Made by a program: the position numbers and the translations under genes. A stretch of DNA of 64,000 nt, from the NCBI RefSeq assembly GCF_000019225.1, contig NC_010995.1:1372501-1436500 (forward strand). The letters run 5' to 3'. The stretch's first letter is position 1. Every line of letters starts with the position of its first letter. The stretch is from Cellvibrio japonicus Ueda107. GTDB lineage: Bacteria; Pseudomonadota; Gammaproteobacteria; Pseudomonadales; Cellvibrionaceae. This document shows positions 52,312 to 60,551 of the stretch, piece after piece. Below the pieces are notes generated by a model. That model was given only the letters and a program-made list of their open reading frames with translations, was not told where the DNA came from and did not search any database.

Positions 52312-53895
52312 GTGCAGGCCAGTCAAATAAATAAAGAAATATCTAAGCTAAGTCGCTTGATAGACGAAGGAGAGTTTGAAAAATGCTTCATCAAAGCTAA
52401 GAAAACTCTCAAAAAAGCAGAAAATCTTGAAAACAAAAATATACAGGCGCATTTCCTCTTAAATATCTCGGCAATTCTCGTTGATCTCGGCGCAATGCAG
52501 CCTAATCAAGAAGCTGCAAAATTTGGCTTGAAAATCATGGAGGAAAATAAAGATACCTTTATGAGAATTTCAGGCGACGGGGATTATTATTACAACTTAA
52601 GCAATGCCAAAGTTAACCTAATAACTGATAAAAACCCTTTCAACAACACGTTTAAAACCATTGAGCATTTGATAGAAATAAAATCGCTCCTTTGGCGATC
52701 GCTAAAGTCACATAAAAAGCAATCGGACTTTATCCCCCCTCAAGTCCTAGTTAATTTGGCAAATATACTAAAACGACAGTTTCGTATAACAGAGTCCCTT
52801 TATTTTTATGATCATATAAATAGCCTTGACCTTGATATCCCTCAGTCTTGGATCAATCGATCCGAAACTCTTATGATGCTCAATCAGATTTCTGGGTCTT
52901 ATACATTTCAGATGATGCATGAAGTTAAAGCGGGATATGAGAAGATAATTTCATCAAAAAGAGTCCCGCCTCCATGGATAGATTTATACAGACAATACAT
53001 TGATTATCACGAACAGAAAATTACTCAAGCTCATGAAGACGCTGGTATAGATATAACATCCCGCGATTCAGAGGAGCACGAAACCCGGAAAGAGTTTGAT
53101 AGTCTTTCTCATTTTAGAAGGTTTGTTTTAACAGAAAAATTGTCACTGTCAGAACACGGGTTATATTGCGGATGTGTTGGCAGTGCGCGTGACAATCTCG
53201 TAATACCTACGCCATCAGGTGTCTATGGTGATTTCATTCCGGCGATGGAAATGGTTCTTAATCGTCTAAAGTCAGAATTTTCTTTAGCAAGAAGATTTTA
53301 TTATGAGTATCTGCACGATAAAGTGGACGCAGAAAGCCACCATGAATCATGCTACTCAGAGCTTTTTAATGATGAGCTGCTAGGCATAGACATAGAAAAG
53401 CTGCGCACAGCTTTCAGGCTTTGTTTTGGTATTTTGGATAAAATTGCTGCGGCAATCTGCGACCTGTACGACGTACACCCTCCTAACGGCAACGTATACT
53501 TCCAAAGCTTTTGGCAGTTAGATAGAGAAGATAGACGTGAAAAATTTGAAGAAATAAAAACACCGGGTCTTCTGGCCTTATATAGCTTAGCTACGGATTT
53601 AAATGAGCGAAAAGATGGCGAGTTAGCTTTCTTCAAGCAATGGAGGAATGACTTGGAGCACAAATTTCTTGTGATTCATCAGTCAGCAACGCCAGCCGAT
53701 TTATACGGCTCGTACAATCTTAAGGACAAAATCATCATGATTAGTGAGGACGATTTCGTCTCACATCTTGAGCATCTTCTGCAAATAACGAGATCGGCGA
53801 TATTTTCTTTTGTATTTTGTGTGCGCGAAAAAGGCCGTCATGGAAAAGAGGATGGTGCTTTTTATTTTCCGAACCCAATAAGCAGCAAAGATTAG
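52312..53895 (+). CDS. LA2681-like HEPN protein with TPR-like N terminus
   Basis: The 527-residue protein has a helical, TPR-like N-terminal half and a C-terminal region matching the LA2681-type HEPN family. The ribonuclease-type motif R-x4-H is present as WRNDLEHKF (Arg445, His450). It starts at a GTG with GGAG upstream. It is much more AT-rich than the flanking mob and toxin-antitoxin genes. HEPN proteins are often RNases in defence or toxin systems, so it may be a stand-alone defence gene. No obvious antitoxin or nucleotidyltransferase is adjacent. Confidence 0.78.
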   Translation: MQASQINKEISKLSRLIDEGEFEKCFIKAKKTLKKAENLENKNIQAHFLLNISAILVDLGAMQPNQEAAKFGLKIMEENKDTFMRISGDGDYYYNLSNAKVNLITDKNPFNNTFKTIEHLIEIKSLLWRSLKSHKKQSDFIPPQVLVNLANILKRQFRITESLYFYDHINSLDLDIPQSWINRSETLMMLNQISGSYTFQMMHEVKAGYEKIISSKRVPPPWIDLYRQYIDYHEQKITQAHEDAGIDITSRDSEEHETRKEFDSLSHFRRFVLTEKLSLSEHGLYCGCVGSARDNLVIPTPSGVYGDFIPAMEMVLNRLKSEFSLARRFYYEYLHDKVDAESHHESCYSELFNDELLGIDIEKLRTAFRLCFGILDKIAAAICDLYDVHPPNGNVYFQSFWQLDREDRREKFEEIKTPGLLALYSLATDLNERKDGELAFFKQWRNDLEHKFLVIHQSATPADLYGSYNLKDKIIMISEDDFVSHLEHLLQITRSAIFSFVFCVREKGRHGKEDGAFYFPNPISSKD

Positions 53896-53900
53896 TTACA

Positions 53901-53921
53901 AGGCGGGGCATTGCCCCGCCT
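53901..53921 (+). terminator. hairpin after the HEPN gene
   Basis: AGGCGGGGC and GCCCCGCCT form a 9-bp stem with a three-base loop six bases after the stop codon. There is no T tract. Confidence 0.55.
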
Positions 53922-53971
53922 CACGGGTGGGGCTGCGCGGGTGTCCACCGGACAGGGGCGCACAGAAACGA

Positions 53972-53997
53972 AAAGCACCGGGGTGGCCCGGTGCTTT
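53972..53997. terminator. bidirectional terminator between HEPN and ardA
   Basis: AAAGCACCGGG pairs perfectly with CCCGGTGCTTT around GTGG. A/T tracts on both sides let it serve the plus-strand HEPN gene and the minus-strand ardA gene. Confidence 0.75.
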
Positions 53998-54015
53998 CTG
54001 CTATCTGGAGCCAGA

Positions 54016-54528
54016 CTAGCAGCTCCAGAATACATGGACTTGCTCGTGCCCGGTTTCGAGGGTGAACACATTCCCGCTATAGTCCATGTCGCGGGCCATG
54101 GATTCATAATCGATATAGAATTTCAGGCTTTCGGGGATTGTGGTTGTTTCCTCGGTCAGTTCCTGGGCGTAGTCGGCCAGTGAGGTATAACAGCCGCAAT
54201 AGCAATCCTCCGCCGCTTGGCGGGCTTCATCCAGATTGCCAAAATGCCCCAATAACGCGCTGCCGAAGTCTGGATATTCTTCTATAAAACAGGCGATTTC
54301 ATGGGCGGATTTAATACCCGCATATTCGCCGAGGTCGTAACCCTCGAACCCCTCGTAATCATGTATGGCGTATTCTTCGGCGGCCTCAACGGGGGACGCG
54401 GCCAGCATGGTATTAATCTGTTCCTGAATGTCTTCAACGTCCAGCGTGGCATCAATCCAGACCCCGTGAAGGTATCCGGCGTTATAGGCGGCAAGGTCAG
54501 CGACATAGATATTGATTGCGGCGGTCAT
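54016..54528 (-). CDS. ardA: antirestriction protein ArdA
   Basis: The 170-residue, strongly acidic protein starts MTAAINIYVADLAAYNAGYLHGVWID and carries EEYAIHDYEGF, the family's central signature. Length fits ArdA (about 165 aa), a DNA mimic that inhibits type I restriction enzymes when an element enters a new host. The ATG at 54528 follows AGGAA; a longer upstream frame runs into GC-rich non-coding DNA. It supports the mobile nature of the region. Confidence 0.93.
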   Translation of the reverse strand: MTAAINIYVADLAAYNAGYLHGVWIDATLDVEDIQEQINTMLAASPVEAAEEYAIHDYEGFEGYDLGEYAGIKSAHEIACFIEEYPDFGSALLGHFGNLDEARQAAEDCYCGCYTSLADYAQELTEETTTIPESLKFYIDYESMARDMDYSGNVFTLETGHEQVHVFWSC

Positions 54529-55161
54529 AGTCTTTTTCCTTTCATCGGCTTTTGAGGTTCTGCGCTTTGCGTTGCGCATGAACCTCTGCCGACTAGGGCG
54601 ACTAAGGCGGTGGTGAAAAAATCCAGAAAAATCGCGGAGGCTCCGCCCAGCGAAGCGACCGGGTGGAAACCGTCTATTTTTCTTGATTTTGAGGGGGAAA
54701 GAACCCCTGCTCTTTGCGAAAAGGATCGTTACCGCATGGCCGGGACAGAGCGAAGCGGTTGGCCCGGTGCGCTTCGCGCATAGAGCCTGTTCCGGCTGCA
54801 TAGCAGACGGATTTGCCGATACAAATTTTTATAGAAGATAGCTTTTTAATGCTTTTTTATTCTTCTAAATTCGATTTTAGAATCACTTTTATACATGACC
54901 AAGACTTTTGTAATTTCGTGACATCTCATTCATCTTATTGGTGTGGTTTGGCGCCTTATTTATCCATGTTTTGGAATAAATAATTTAAAAATAATAACCT
55001 TCAAAAATTTGGGTGAGTTTTTTATCACTGCAATCGCTAAAAATTTCGCCTCTCAGATATGGCGCGCATTTGAAAATAAAAACGATGCTGCTAGCCTTGA
55101 TGTGATTCATCTCACAATTCCTCATTAAAACAATATTCGATAATTCGAAAAAGGAGTCTTC
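54529..55161. other. long intergenic region with GC-rich repeats then AT-rich DNA
   Basis: The first part (to about 54810) holds AGCGAAGCG twice (54649-54657 and 54749-54757). It also holds the inverted repeats GCGGAG-G-CTCCGC (54634-54646) and TGCGC-TTC-GCGCA (54768-54780). The second part (54810-55161) is AT-rich and must contain the promoter of the toxin-array operon. I see no credible gene. It could hold a replication or transfer origin, or simply ardA control sequences. Confidence 0.45.
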
Positions 55162-56355
55162 ATGAACTGGAAGCTCGCCCTTGTGCTTTTATCTTTATTT
55201 GTTTCGAGTTGCAGCAAAGAAAATTCATCCCAAGGTGGATTTCAAGCCGTTCATCCCTGCGATGAATTCGCTGCGCATCCAAATGATCCTGGGCGTTGGG
55301 CAAAGGGAGTCGAGGAAGAAGAAATTGTCCCCGGCCCCAGCATAAAATCCTGCCGTGACGCCGTTGCAGATTATCCAGATACCCCCAGATTTCATTTCCA
55401 GCTAGGACGCGTTCTTCTCAAAAATGAACAATATGAAGAGGCAATAGAAAGCCTCACCACCGCCGCAGAATCTGATTACGGGCCAGCCTTTGCTTATCTT
55501 GCTGATATTTATCAATCAGGATTACTGGGTGAAGCCGATCTTGAAACCGCAGAATCCTATTACGACATAGCCATTAAAAGTGGATTTGAGCCTGCAATTT
55601 ATGCGAAGCAAGGGCTTCATGATACCGATCAGGAGGCAGACGGTTTCGATGCATCTAAGTTTACGAATGGCCCCATTCTTAAGGCGCTTTACGATGGCGA
55701 TTTTGACTCGCTTCTTCAATCAAACCAGTTTTTCATATCCAAATACTTGGTTTCATTGAATAGCTATTTCTCTGAACCCTTCAATTACCATGATGAGTCA
55801 TGCTCATCCTATGCTCACCCACGGATCGTAAGATCACTGGGGACTAACCAGTTAGAGTATTTGGGGGTTGGGTTAGATGGAAGCATGGAAGAGAGGGCGG
55901 AAAGCGGGCTTGCTCTAACCCTTAAAATATTTGCAAGCATCGCTCAGGATGGAGGCAGCGAGTTAATGAAGGCTGGAATGGATATTGCGGAATTAGAGGC
56001 CGCCGCAAATCGTGACGGCGTTCTTTTAGCACGGACATATGGCTGCGAAAATCCGGTGTTTATACGTCTCTACGAAAACCTTGAATCCTATGCCACGAAG
56101 CAGCCTCCAAAGCACTTTTCGGGGCTTCCCAAATTAAATCATGAATGCCAGAAAAGTGCCGCTGAAAAAGGCGGAAATGTCACGAACGCGAAGCGTATCT
56201 GCACATGTTTTACCAACCAATTCCTCAAAAATAATGTTGATGAAGGGGATATAAATTGGCTCGCACAAAATTATGATCAAGGCGGTAACTTTAAAAAAAC
56301 AATTAAAAAATATCCCGGCCTCGACAACGCAATAACCGCTTGTTTAATAAATTAA
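55162..56355 (+). CDS. lipoprotein with Sel1/TPR-like repeats, unknown function
   Basis: The 397-residue protein has a lipoprotein signal (VSSC, Cys17). Residues about 75-150 form Sel1/TPR-like helical repeats (FHFQLGRVLLKNEQYEEAIESLTTAAESDYGPAFAYLADIYQSGLLG, DLETAESYYDIAIKSGFEPA). The C-terminal half is unrecognised and contains several cysteines (CENP, HECQKS, CTCF, ACLIN). An AAGGAG-like site precedes the ATG. It is the first gene of an AT-rich plus-strand operon leading into the toxin cassettes; a role in handling or delivering the secreted toxins is conceivable, not shown. Confidence 0.82.
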   Translation: MNWKLALVLLSLFVSSCSKENSSQGGFQAVHPCDEFAAHPNDPGRWAKGVEEEEIVPGPSIKSCRDAVADYPDTPRFHFQLGRVLLKNEQYEEAIESLTTAAESDYGPAFAYLADIYQSGLLGEADLETAESYYDIAIKSGFEPAIYAKQGLHDTDQEADGFDASKFTNGPILKALYDGDFDSLLQSNQFFISKYLVSLNSYFSEPFNYHDESCSSYAHPRIVRSLGTNQLEYLGVGLDGSMEERAESGLALTLKIFASIAQDGGSELMKAGMDIAELEAAANRDGVLLARTYGCENPVFIRLYENLESYATKQPPKHFSGLPKLNHECQKSAAEKGGNVTNAKRICTCFTNQFLKNNVDEGDINWLAQNYDQGGNFKKTIKKYPGLDNAITACLIN

Positions 56356-56367
56356 GGGATCAATTTA

Positions 56368-58071
56368 ATGAATGCCAATCGTATTTTTTTAGCATTTTTT
56401 CTGATTATTTTTTACGTTCCGCTTGTCGCTTCGGAAAAAGCTTTTGCATCGGCTGATATTTCCGGTGCATGGCGATTCAAAATGATGTGTGGCCAGATAG
56501 AGTACAGAGGGTTCTTTTCTTTAAAAACACCATCGCCCCAAAAAGCGGAAGCATTATTTGAAGTCATGATAAATACGCACAACGTTGGCATGCTGAACAC
56601 AGCGGGGAATTACAATAAAAGCTCGAACGAACTGGCCTTAAAATCCGCCGGGTTCATTCCCGGTGCTGGCCAGTTTGGGCCGTTTGATTTTACATTAAGA
56701 GTTAACGATAAAAGGAATGAAATCACAGGAACCGCTCAAGGATCAGCGCAATGCTCTGCGTTCAAAGCATGGAAAACCACAATTGATACGCAGCGCAATC
56801 CTGCCGGTATTATAGCCAATCGCGCCGATGCGCTAACCAGAGTTGCCGATGTTCGCAACATATTCCAAACAAGGCCGCTCACATCGCAGGAATGCGTCTC
56901 TTTAATGCAGTGGCACATAGATACCACAGTCATAAATACCCCGGATGGGGCTGTATCATCCGCTTTTGCGGATGCAGAAAAAATGCGTAATGTTCTGGGA
57001 TTTGCATACGATGAATTTACAGACATTGATTCAAGAGCATACGCAACAGCCAGCAGGAACTGTTCCCGCCTGTTCAGCCAATCACCTGATGCCACACATG
57101 CGGCATTAATTAATCAATACAACAATCATTTCAGAAATGTACCGGCAGGATTCACTCCATATACGATTGGCAATAGTGGCCCTAAAATCAGGAAGACAAG
57201 CAATAACAGCTTTCGCGTAAACCCTGACTGGTACCGAAACATGTATATCGCCACATCCATCCGCGATGCCCGTGCATATAAAAACGACCTTATAAGACAA
57301 ATAGAAACGAAAAATAACAGCCCTGAAAAATTAAAAATTCTGGCAGGCGCGCTCCAAGAAAGCCAATCAAAATCAGGCTGGTTTGCATATCTTTCAGAAA
57401 GCGAGTTAAAAAGCGTGTCGATTCACCTCGACGAACTATACAGCAAGCAATATAAATCGCTTGTTAATGTGACACTTGATGAAATCCCTTGGTCTAATTA
57501 TCAACCTACACTGGACGGCTTAAAAGCATTAAAAGAAAAGCAGGATGAAATAGAAAACTCATTAAAGTCTTCACTGCCGGACAGCGGTATGAAATATGTA
57601 GCCGATCAATTTGATATCAAGAAGGCCCCGCTTTCAAAAACACTGACAGACAATATTATCTCATCCTATCCGGGCGTGGATATAAGTCTACAGGGGCTTC
57701 GCTCGTATCGTTCAGATAAGGAACGTTATTACGATTCTCATCAAGAATATTTACATCCAGACGATCAAAAACGGCTTTTAAATCACTTCACATCCTCCCT
57801 GAATGAATCTTTGTTGAAGTCTTCGGGACATTTTTCTTTATGGCTAGAGCAGGAAATCCCCGGCGGTGGTGATGGGGTTTCTGCGCTGAATCAAATATCA
57901 CTCGATCTGCTTGGTGTACCTGTGGATCAAATCAATGGCAGCAACTATCCATCAAATTTGAAATTTGTTGCAGATGCACTGATATCGCATAGCAATAAAG
58001 TAAAAGTGGCGGCGTGTGTCGTTCCTGAAGGCTTTGAGGATATGAAAGATGTCGTGTGCCAGAAATCCTGA
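56368..58071 (+). CDS. exported protein of unknown function upstream of toxin cassettes
   Basis: The 567-residue protein has a signal peptide (cleavage near AFA, residue 27). A lipocalin-like or beta-rich N-terminal part follows (ADISGAWRFKMMCGQIEYRGFFSL, GTAQGSAQCSAF), then a long helical C-terminal region. I recognise no family. It starts 12 bp after the lipoprotein gene. Its last ~57 codons and 3' flank are repeated 1.29 kb downstream between the two toxin cassettes, so it was part of the duplicated unit. Consistent position before the toxin suggests an accessory or carrier role. Confidence 0.82.
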   Translation: MNANRIFLAFFLIIFYVPLVASEKAFASADISGAWRFKMMCGQIEYRGFFSLKTPSPQKAEALFEVMINTHNVGMLNTAGNYNKSSNELALKSAGFIPGAGQFGPFDFTLRVNDKRNEITGTAQGSAQCSAFKAWKTTIDTQRNPAGIIANRADALTRVADVRNIFQTRPLTSQECVSLMQWHIDTTVINTPDGAVSSAFADAEKMRNVLGFAYDEFTDIDSRAYATASRNCSRLFSQSPDATHAALINQYNNHFRNVPAGFTPYTIGNSGPKIRKTSNNSFRVNPDWYRNMYIATSIRDARAYKNDLIRQIETKNNSPEKLKILAGALQESQSKSGWFAYLSESELKSVSIHLDELYSKQYKSLVNVTLDEIPWSNYQPTLDGLKALKEKQDEIENSLKSSLPDSGMKYVADQFDIKKAPLSKTLTDNIISSYPGVDISLQGLRSYRSDKERYYDSHQEYLHPDDQKRLLNHFTSSLNESLLKSSGHFSLWLEQEIPGGGDGVSALNQISLDLLGVPVDQINGSNYPSNLKFVADALISHSNKVKVAACVVPEGFEDMKDVVCQKS

Positions 58072-58332
58072 CTTTGAAAAATCATCGTTAACTTTTTGTA
58101 ATGCAGGGAGGAGTAATCAATGCTCAAGAAGTTGACGACTTTAGCAATGGCGGCATTTTTGTTTGCCGCCTTTATCCCGGCTGCGTCAGTCTTAATGCCA
58201 TCAGAAGCATATGCCAACAACTATAATAAACCGCCACCGATCAAAAAAGACATTCCAAAAACAAAGCCTGCCCAAAAAACCATCAAGAAAGATGCTGTAA
58301 AAAAAGGTGGGGTTTCTGGCATTAAATTAAAG
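57898..58332 (+). repeat. direct repeat copy 1 (3' end of exported gene plus toxin leader)
   Basis: This segment is highly similar to 59184-59619, offset by 1286-1287 bp. It covers the last ~57 codons of the 567-residue gene, the intergenic region with its GGGAGGAG site, and the first ~70 codons of the toxin gene. Homology fades after the Lys-rich region, where the toxin tips diverge. Confidence 0.9.
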
Positions 58333-58752
58333 AATTCTTCAAAAAAAGGAACTAAATTAAAGTCGAACGATATCATTAAAAACAAAAATACAGCCATAAA
58401 TCTGAAAAAAGAACCAGCCATTCGGCTAGATCTTCTTAGAGAAAAGTCGGTCACGCAGAATGTAAATGTTACAAAGGGGATAACTCCTACCGCAGAGCAA
58501 GCAGTGAATATAAAGCGGTTTGAAAAAAAGATACCTTCAAATTCAAAAGACAGTGTCGAACTGCACAAATTGCCTAATGATGGTGTAGCTGTTCAGGCGA
58601 CTTCACCCGGAAGGGTTCCTGGCTCAAAAGCCGTTTACGAAAAACAGATAGACGTCAACGGCCAAACGATTCGAGCCACAAAAACAACGTATGATCCACA
58701 AGGAAATATTGTTCACGTTAAGGACAAACTTAACGGTGGGACATATCCGTAG
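58120..58752 (+). CDS. small secreted polymorphic toxin, cassette 1
   Basis: The 210-residue protein has a signal peptide (cleavage after AYA, residue 32). A Pro/Lys-rich linker follows (PPPIKKDIPKTKPAQKTIKK and on to about residue 110), then a C-terminal domain (VAVQATSPGRVPGSKAVYEK, GQTIRATKTTYDPQGNIVHVKDK) of a kind I associate with the tips of Rhs/CDI-type polymorphic toxins. The leader is shared with cassette 2; the tip is not. GGAGGAG precedes the start. The next gene, with its AGGAGG overlapping this stop codon, is the presumed immunity gene. Enzymatic activity of the tip is unknown. Confidence 0.72.
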   Translation: MLKKLTTLAMAAFLFAAFIPAASVLMPSEAYANNYNKPPPIKKDIPKTKPAQKTIKKDAVKKGGVSGIKLKNSSKKGTKLKSNDIIKNKNTAINLKKEPAIRLDLLREKSVTQNVNVTKGITPTAEQAVNIKRFEKKIPSNSKDSVELHKLPNDGVAVQATSPGRVPGSKAVYEKQIDVNGQTIRATKTTYDPQGNIVHVKDKLNGGTYP

Positions 58753-58763
58753 GAGGTTATGGT

Positions 58764-59114
58764 ATGAATCGATTTGACGCATTAAAAGATTTAGTTGCAT
58801 TCAATAAGCCTGTAAGTGTGTTATCTGCTAGCTTGTCAAAGTTTGATTGGGATTATGAAGGCCAGCTCTTGACTGTTATGGCATCACAAGTTCAGGAGGT
58901 ATTGAAGCGGTTTCTTGCTGGAAAATATTCGGTTCAAGAACTCGAAGGCTGGGCAAATTTAATTGAATGTCGTGAAGATTTAGAGTTTGAAGAGAAAAAG
59001 CATGAAGAAATTGCGAATGTAATATATTGCCTCGCAAACCCAGTGCTGGAGGGGGAGATTACTGCTGATTCTTGTAAAGCTCTTATAACCTCTCTGGATT
59101 GCTCAGATGATTAA
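58764..59114 (+). CDS. putative immunity protein for toxin 1
   Basis: The 116-residue acidic, cytoplasmic protein (no signal peptide) begins MNRFDALKDLVAFNKPVSVL and contains WANLIECREDLEFEEKKHEEI and LANPVLEGEIT. It looks like the small acidic immunity proteins that follow contact-dependent inhibition toxins. It starts 12 bases after the toxin stop, with its ribosome site overlapping that stop. The immunity call is from position and character. Confidence 0.7.
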   Translation: MNRFDALKDLVAFNKPVSVLSASLSKFDWDYEGQLLTVMASQVQEVLKRFLAGKYSVQELEGWANLIECREDLEFEEKKHEEIANVIYCLANPVLEGEITADSCKALITSLDCSDD

Positions 59115-59183
59115 AGCCCTCTTCATATCCCTTTTGACCTTTTTCGTCATTCTCAATAGTTGGCCAAGCATGGGCATCCGTTC

Positions 59184-59357
59184 TCACTCGATTTGCTTGG
59201 CGTGCCTGTGCATCAAATAAATAGTAGCAATTATCCATCAAATTTGAAATTCGTCGCAGATGCACTGCTGTCGCATAGCAATAAAGTGAAGGTGGAAGCG
59301 TGTGTTGTTCCAGAAGGTTTTGAGGATATGAAGGATGTCGTGTGCCAGAAATCCTGA
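59184..59357 (+). pseudogene. truncated 3' copy of the 567-residue exported gene
   Basis: The reading frame LDLLGVPVHQINSSNYPSNL through EDMKDVVCQKS repeats the last ~57 residues of the gene at 56368-58071 with a few substitutions, and ends at the same stop. No signal peptide or proper start remains (only a TTG a little upstream). It marks the left edge of the duplicated unit and shows that cassette 2 was added by recombination. Confidence 0.88.
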
Positions 59358-59619
59358 CTTTGAAAAAATCATTGCCAACTTTTTGTGATGCAGGGAGGAG
59401 CAACTAATGTTCAAGAAGTTGACGGCTTTAGCAATGGCGGCAATTTTTTTTGCCGCCCTTATCCCGACTGCATCAGTCTTGATGCCGTCGGAAGCATACG
59501 CGAACAGTTATAATAAACCGCCACCAGTAAAAAAAGACATTCCAAAAGCAAAGCCTACCCAAAAAACTATCAAGAAAGAGGTGATAAAGAAAGGTGGGGT
59601 TTCTGGCATTAAATTAAAG
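59184..59619 (+). repeat. direct repeat copy 2
   Basis: This is the second copy of the duplicated segment, comprising the pseudogene, the conserved GGGAGGAG intergenic region and the leader of toxin 2. Compared with copy 1 it has scattered base changes, mostly silent in the leader, so the duplication is not recent and is under coding constraint. Confidence 0.9.
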
Positions 59620-59985
59620 CCGAAATATACCATTAAAAACAAAAATACAGTCACAAGATTAAAAAAAGAATCATCGCCTAGACTAGAGGCTCTTAGAGTC
59701 AAGCTAGCCACAAAAAAAGTTAATGAAATAAAAAGGCCCGCCGGAATTCCTCTGAGCTGGATAGTAAAAGCATCAGATAAAGGTGGCGGTATTCAATATA
59801 TAAATCCCAAAAACAAACATGACAGAGTGCGCATAATGCCAGGAAATCCAAATAGTCCGAATATTGCACAAAGAAAACCGTATGTTAAAAGACAAATAGA
59901 TGGAAAATTTTATGATAGAAATGGTAGGGTTGTTGCGGGAGATAGTATTGAAGCCCATATTCCCTTGGAGAGCTTTAAATTTTGA
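59407..59985 (+). CDS. small secreted polymorphic toxin, cassette 2
   Basis: The 192-residue protein shares the signal peptide and Lys/Pro-rich linker with toxin 1 (residues 1 to about 98, with a 13-residue gap). It ends in a different domain: IQYINPKNKHDRVRIMPGNP, then RKPYVKRQIDGKFYDRNGR and EAHIPLESFKF. This tail pattern is one I recognise from C-terminal tips of Rhs and other polymorphic toxins. The following gene would be its immunity partner. Activity is unknown. GGAGGAG precedes the start, as in copy 1. Confidence 0.75.
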   Translation: MFKKLTALAMAAIFFAALIPTASVLMPSEAYANSYNKPPPVKKDIPKAKPTQKTIKKEVIKKGGVSGIKLKPKYTIKNKNTVTRLKKESSPRLEALRVKLATKKVNEIKRPAGIPLSWIVKASDKGGGIQYINPKNKHDRVRIMPGNPNSPNIAQRKPYVKRQIDGKFYDRNGRVVAGDSIEAHIPLESFKF

Positions 59986-59994
59986 GGATAGGCA

Positions 59995-60333
59995 GTGGAC
60001 AAAGAGCTTTGGAAAAATAACATTTTTAACGTTATTCGAAAAATTTCTGACGAATTATATCAAAAAGATGCGTGGTTTGGCAGTGGAGAAAAAATCTCAT
60101 CTCCGGAGGAGCTTTACTGCGAACTTTTCGATGATTATGCTTACGATGATTTTCTTCATTCATTAGATATTGAAATTACTGAAAATCAACGATCTATCGG
60201 ATTTAAGCTTAAAGATATAATGAGCCGGTATGCAAAATCCGTTGATTACCTTAACGATGCCGAGAAAGTTTTTTTTGACCAAGAGTGGGATTTGGTCAGG
60301 ACAGTGGCTTGTGAGTTTCTTGATGGCTCTTGA
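59995..60333 (+). CDS. putative immunity protein for toxin 2
   Basis: The 112-residue acidic cytoplasmic protein (KNNIFNVIRKISDELYQKDAW, SPEELYCELFDDYAYDDFL) resembles immunity proteins paired with the RIMPGNP-type toxin tips. It starts at a GTG nine bases after the toxin stop. It has no similarity to the immunity protein of cassette 1, as expected if each pair is specific. Confidence 0.72.
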   Translation: MDKELWKNNIFNVIRKISDELYQKDAWFGSGEKISSPEELYCELFDDYAYDDFLHSLDIEITENQRSIGFKLKDIMSRYAKSVDYLNDAEKVFFDQEWDLVRTVACEFLDGS

Positions 60334-60503
60334 ATAGCTTTTTACGAAAACAATTCGGCTTTAAAAGGCCCTCGAATCGGTGCGCTGTAAATAGCTCATC
60401 AAAAAGTAATAATGTAGCCAATCGCTTTCTCAATGAACGCCATAGATAAATCCCTGCGTGATGGATTATTCCAACGCCTGTGTTAATTTTTAGGAGAAAA
60501 ATG

Positions 60504-60533
60504 GTGAATGCCATTTTTTGAAATGGCATTCAC
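60504..60533. terminator. 13-bp perfect hairpin between convergent genes
   Basis: GTGAATGCCATTT pairs with AAATGGCATTCAC around TTTG. It lies between the immunity gene and the convergent Lcl-domain gene and may end transcription from both sides. The rest of the ~215-bp gap shows no gene. Confidence 0.65.
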
Positions 60534-60551
60534 ACTCATTAGCTGTGATGA

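Noticed and set aside
53817..54183. Short plus-strand frames between the HEPN gene and ardA
   Set aside because: They run through two strong hairpins and across ardA in the opposite direction; nothing supports translation.
54943..55128. 61-codon open frame upstream of the lipoprotein gene
   Set aside because: It has no convincing ribosome site and no hydrophobic or conserved pattern. The AT-rich region is better explained as promoter DNA.
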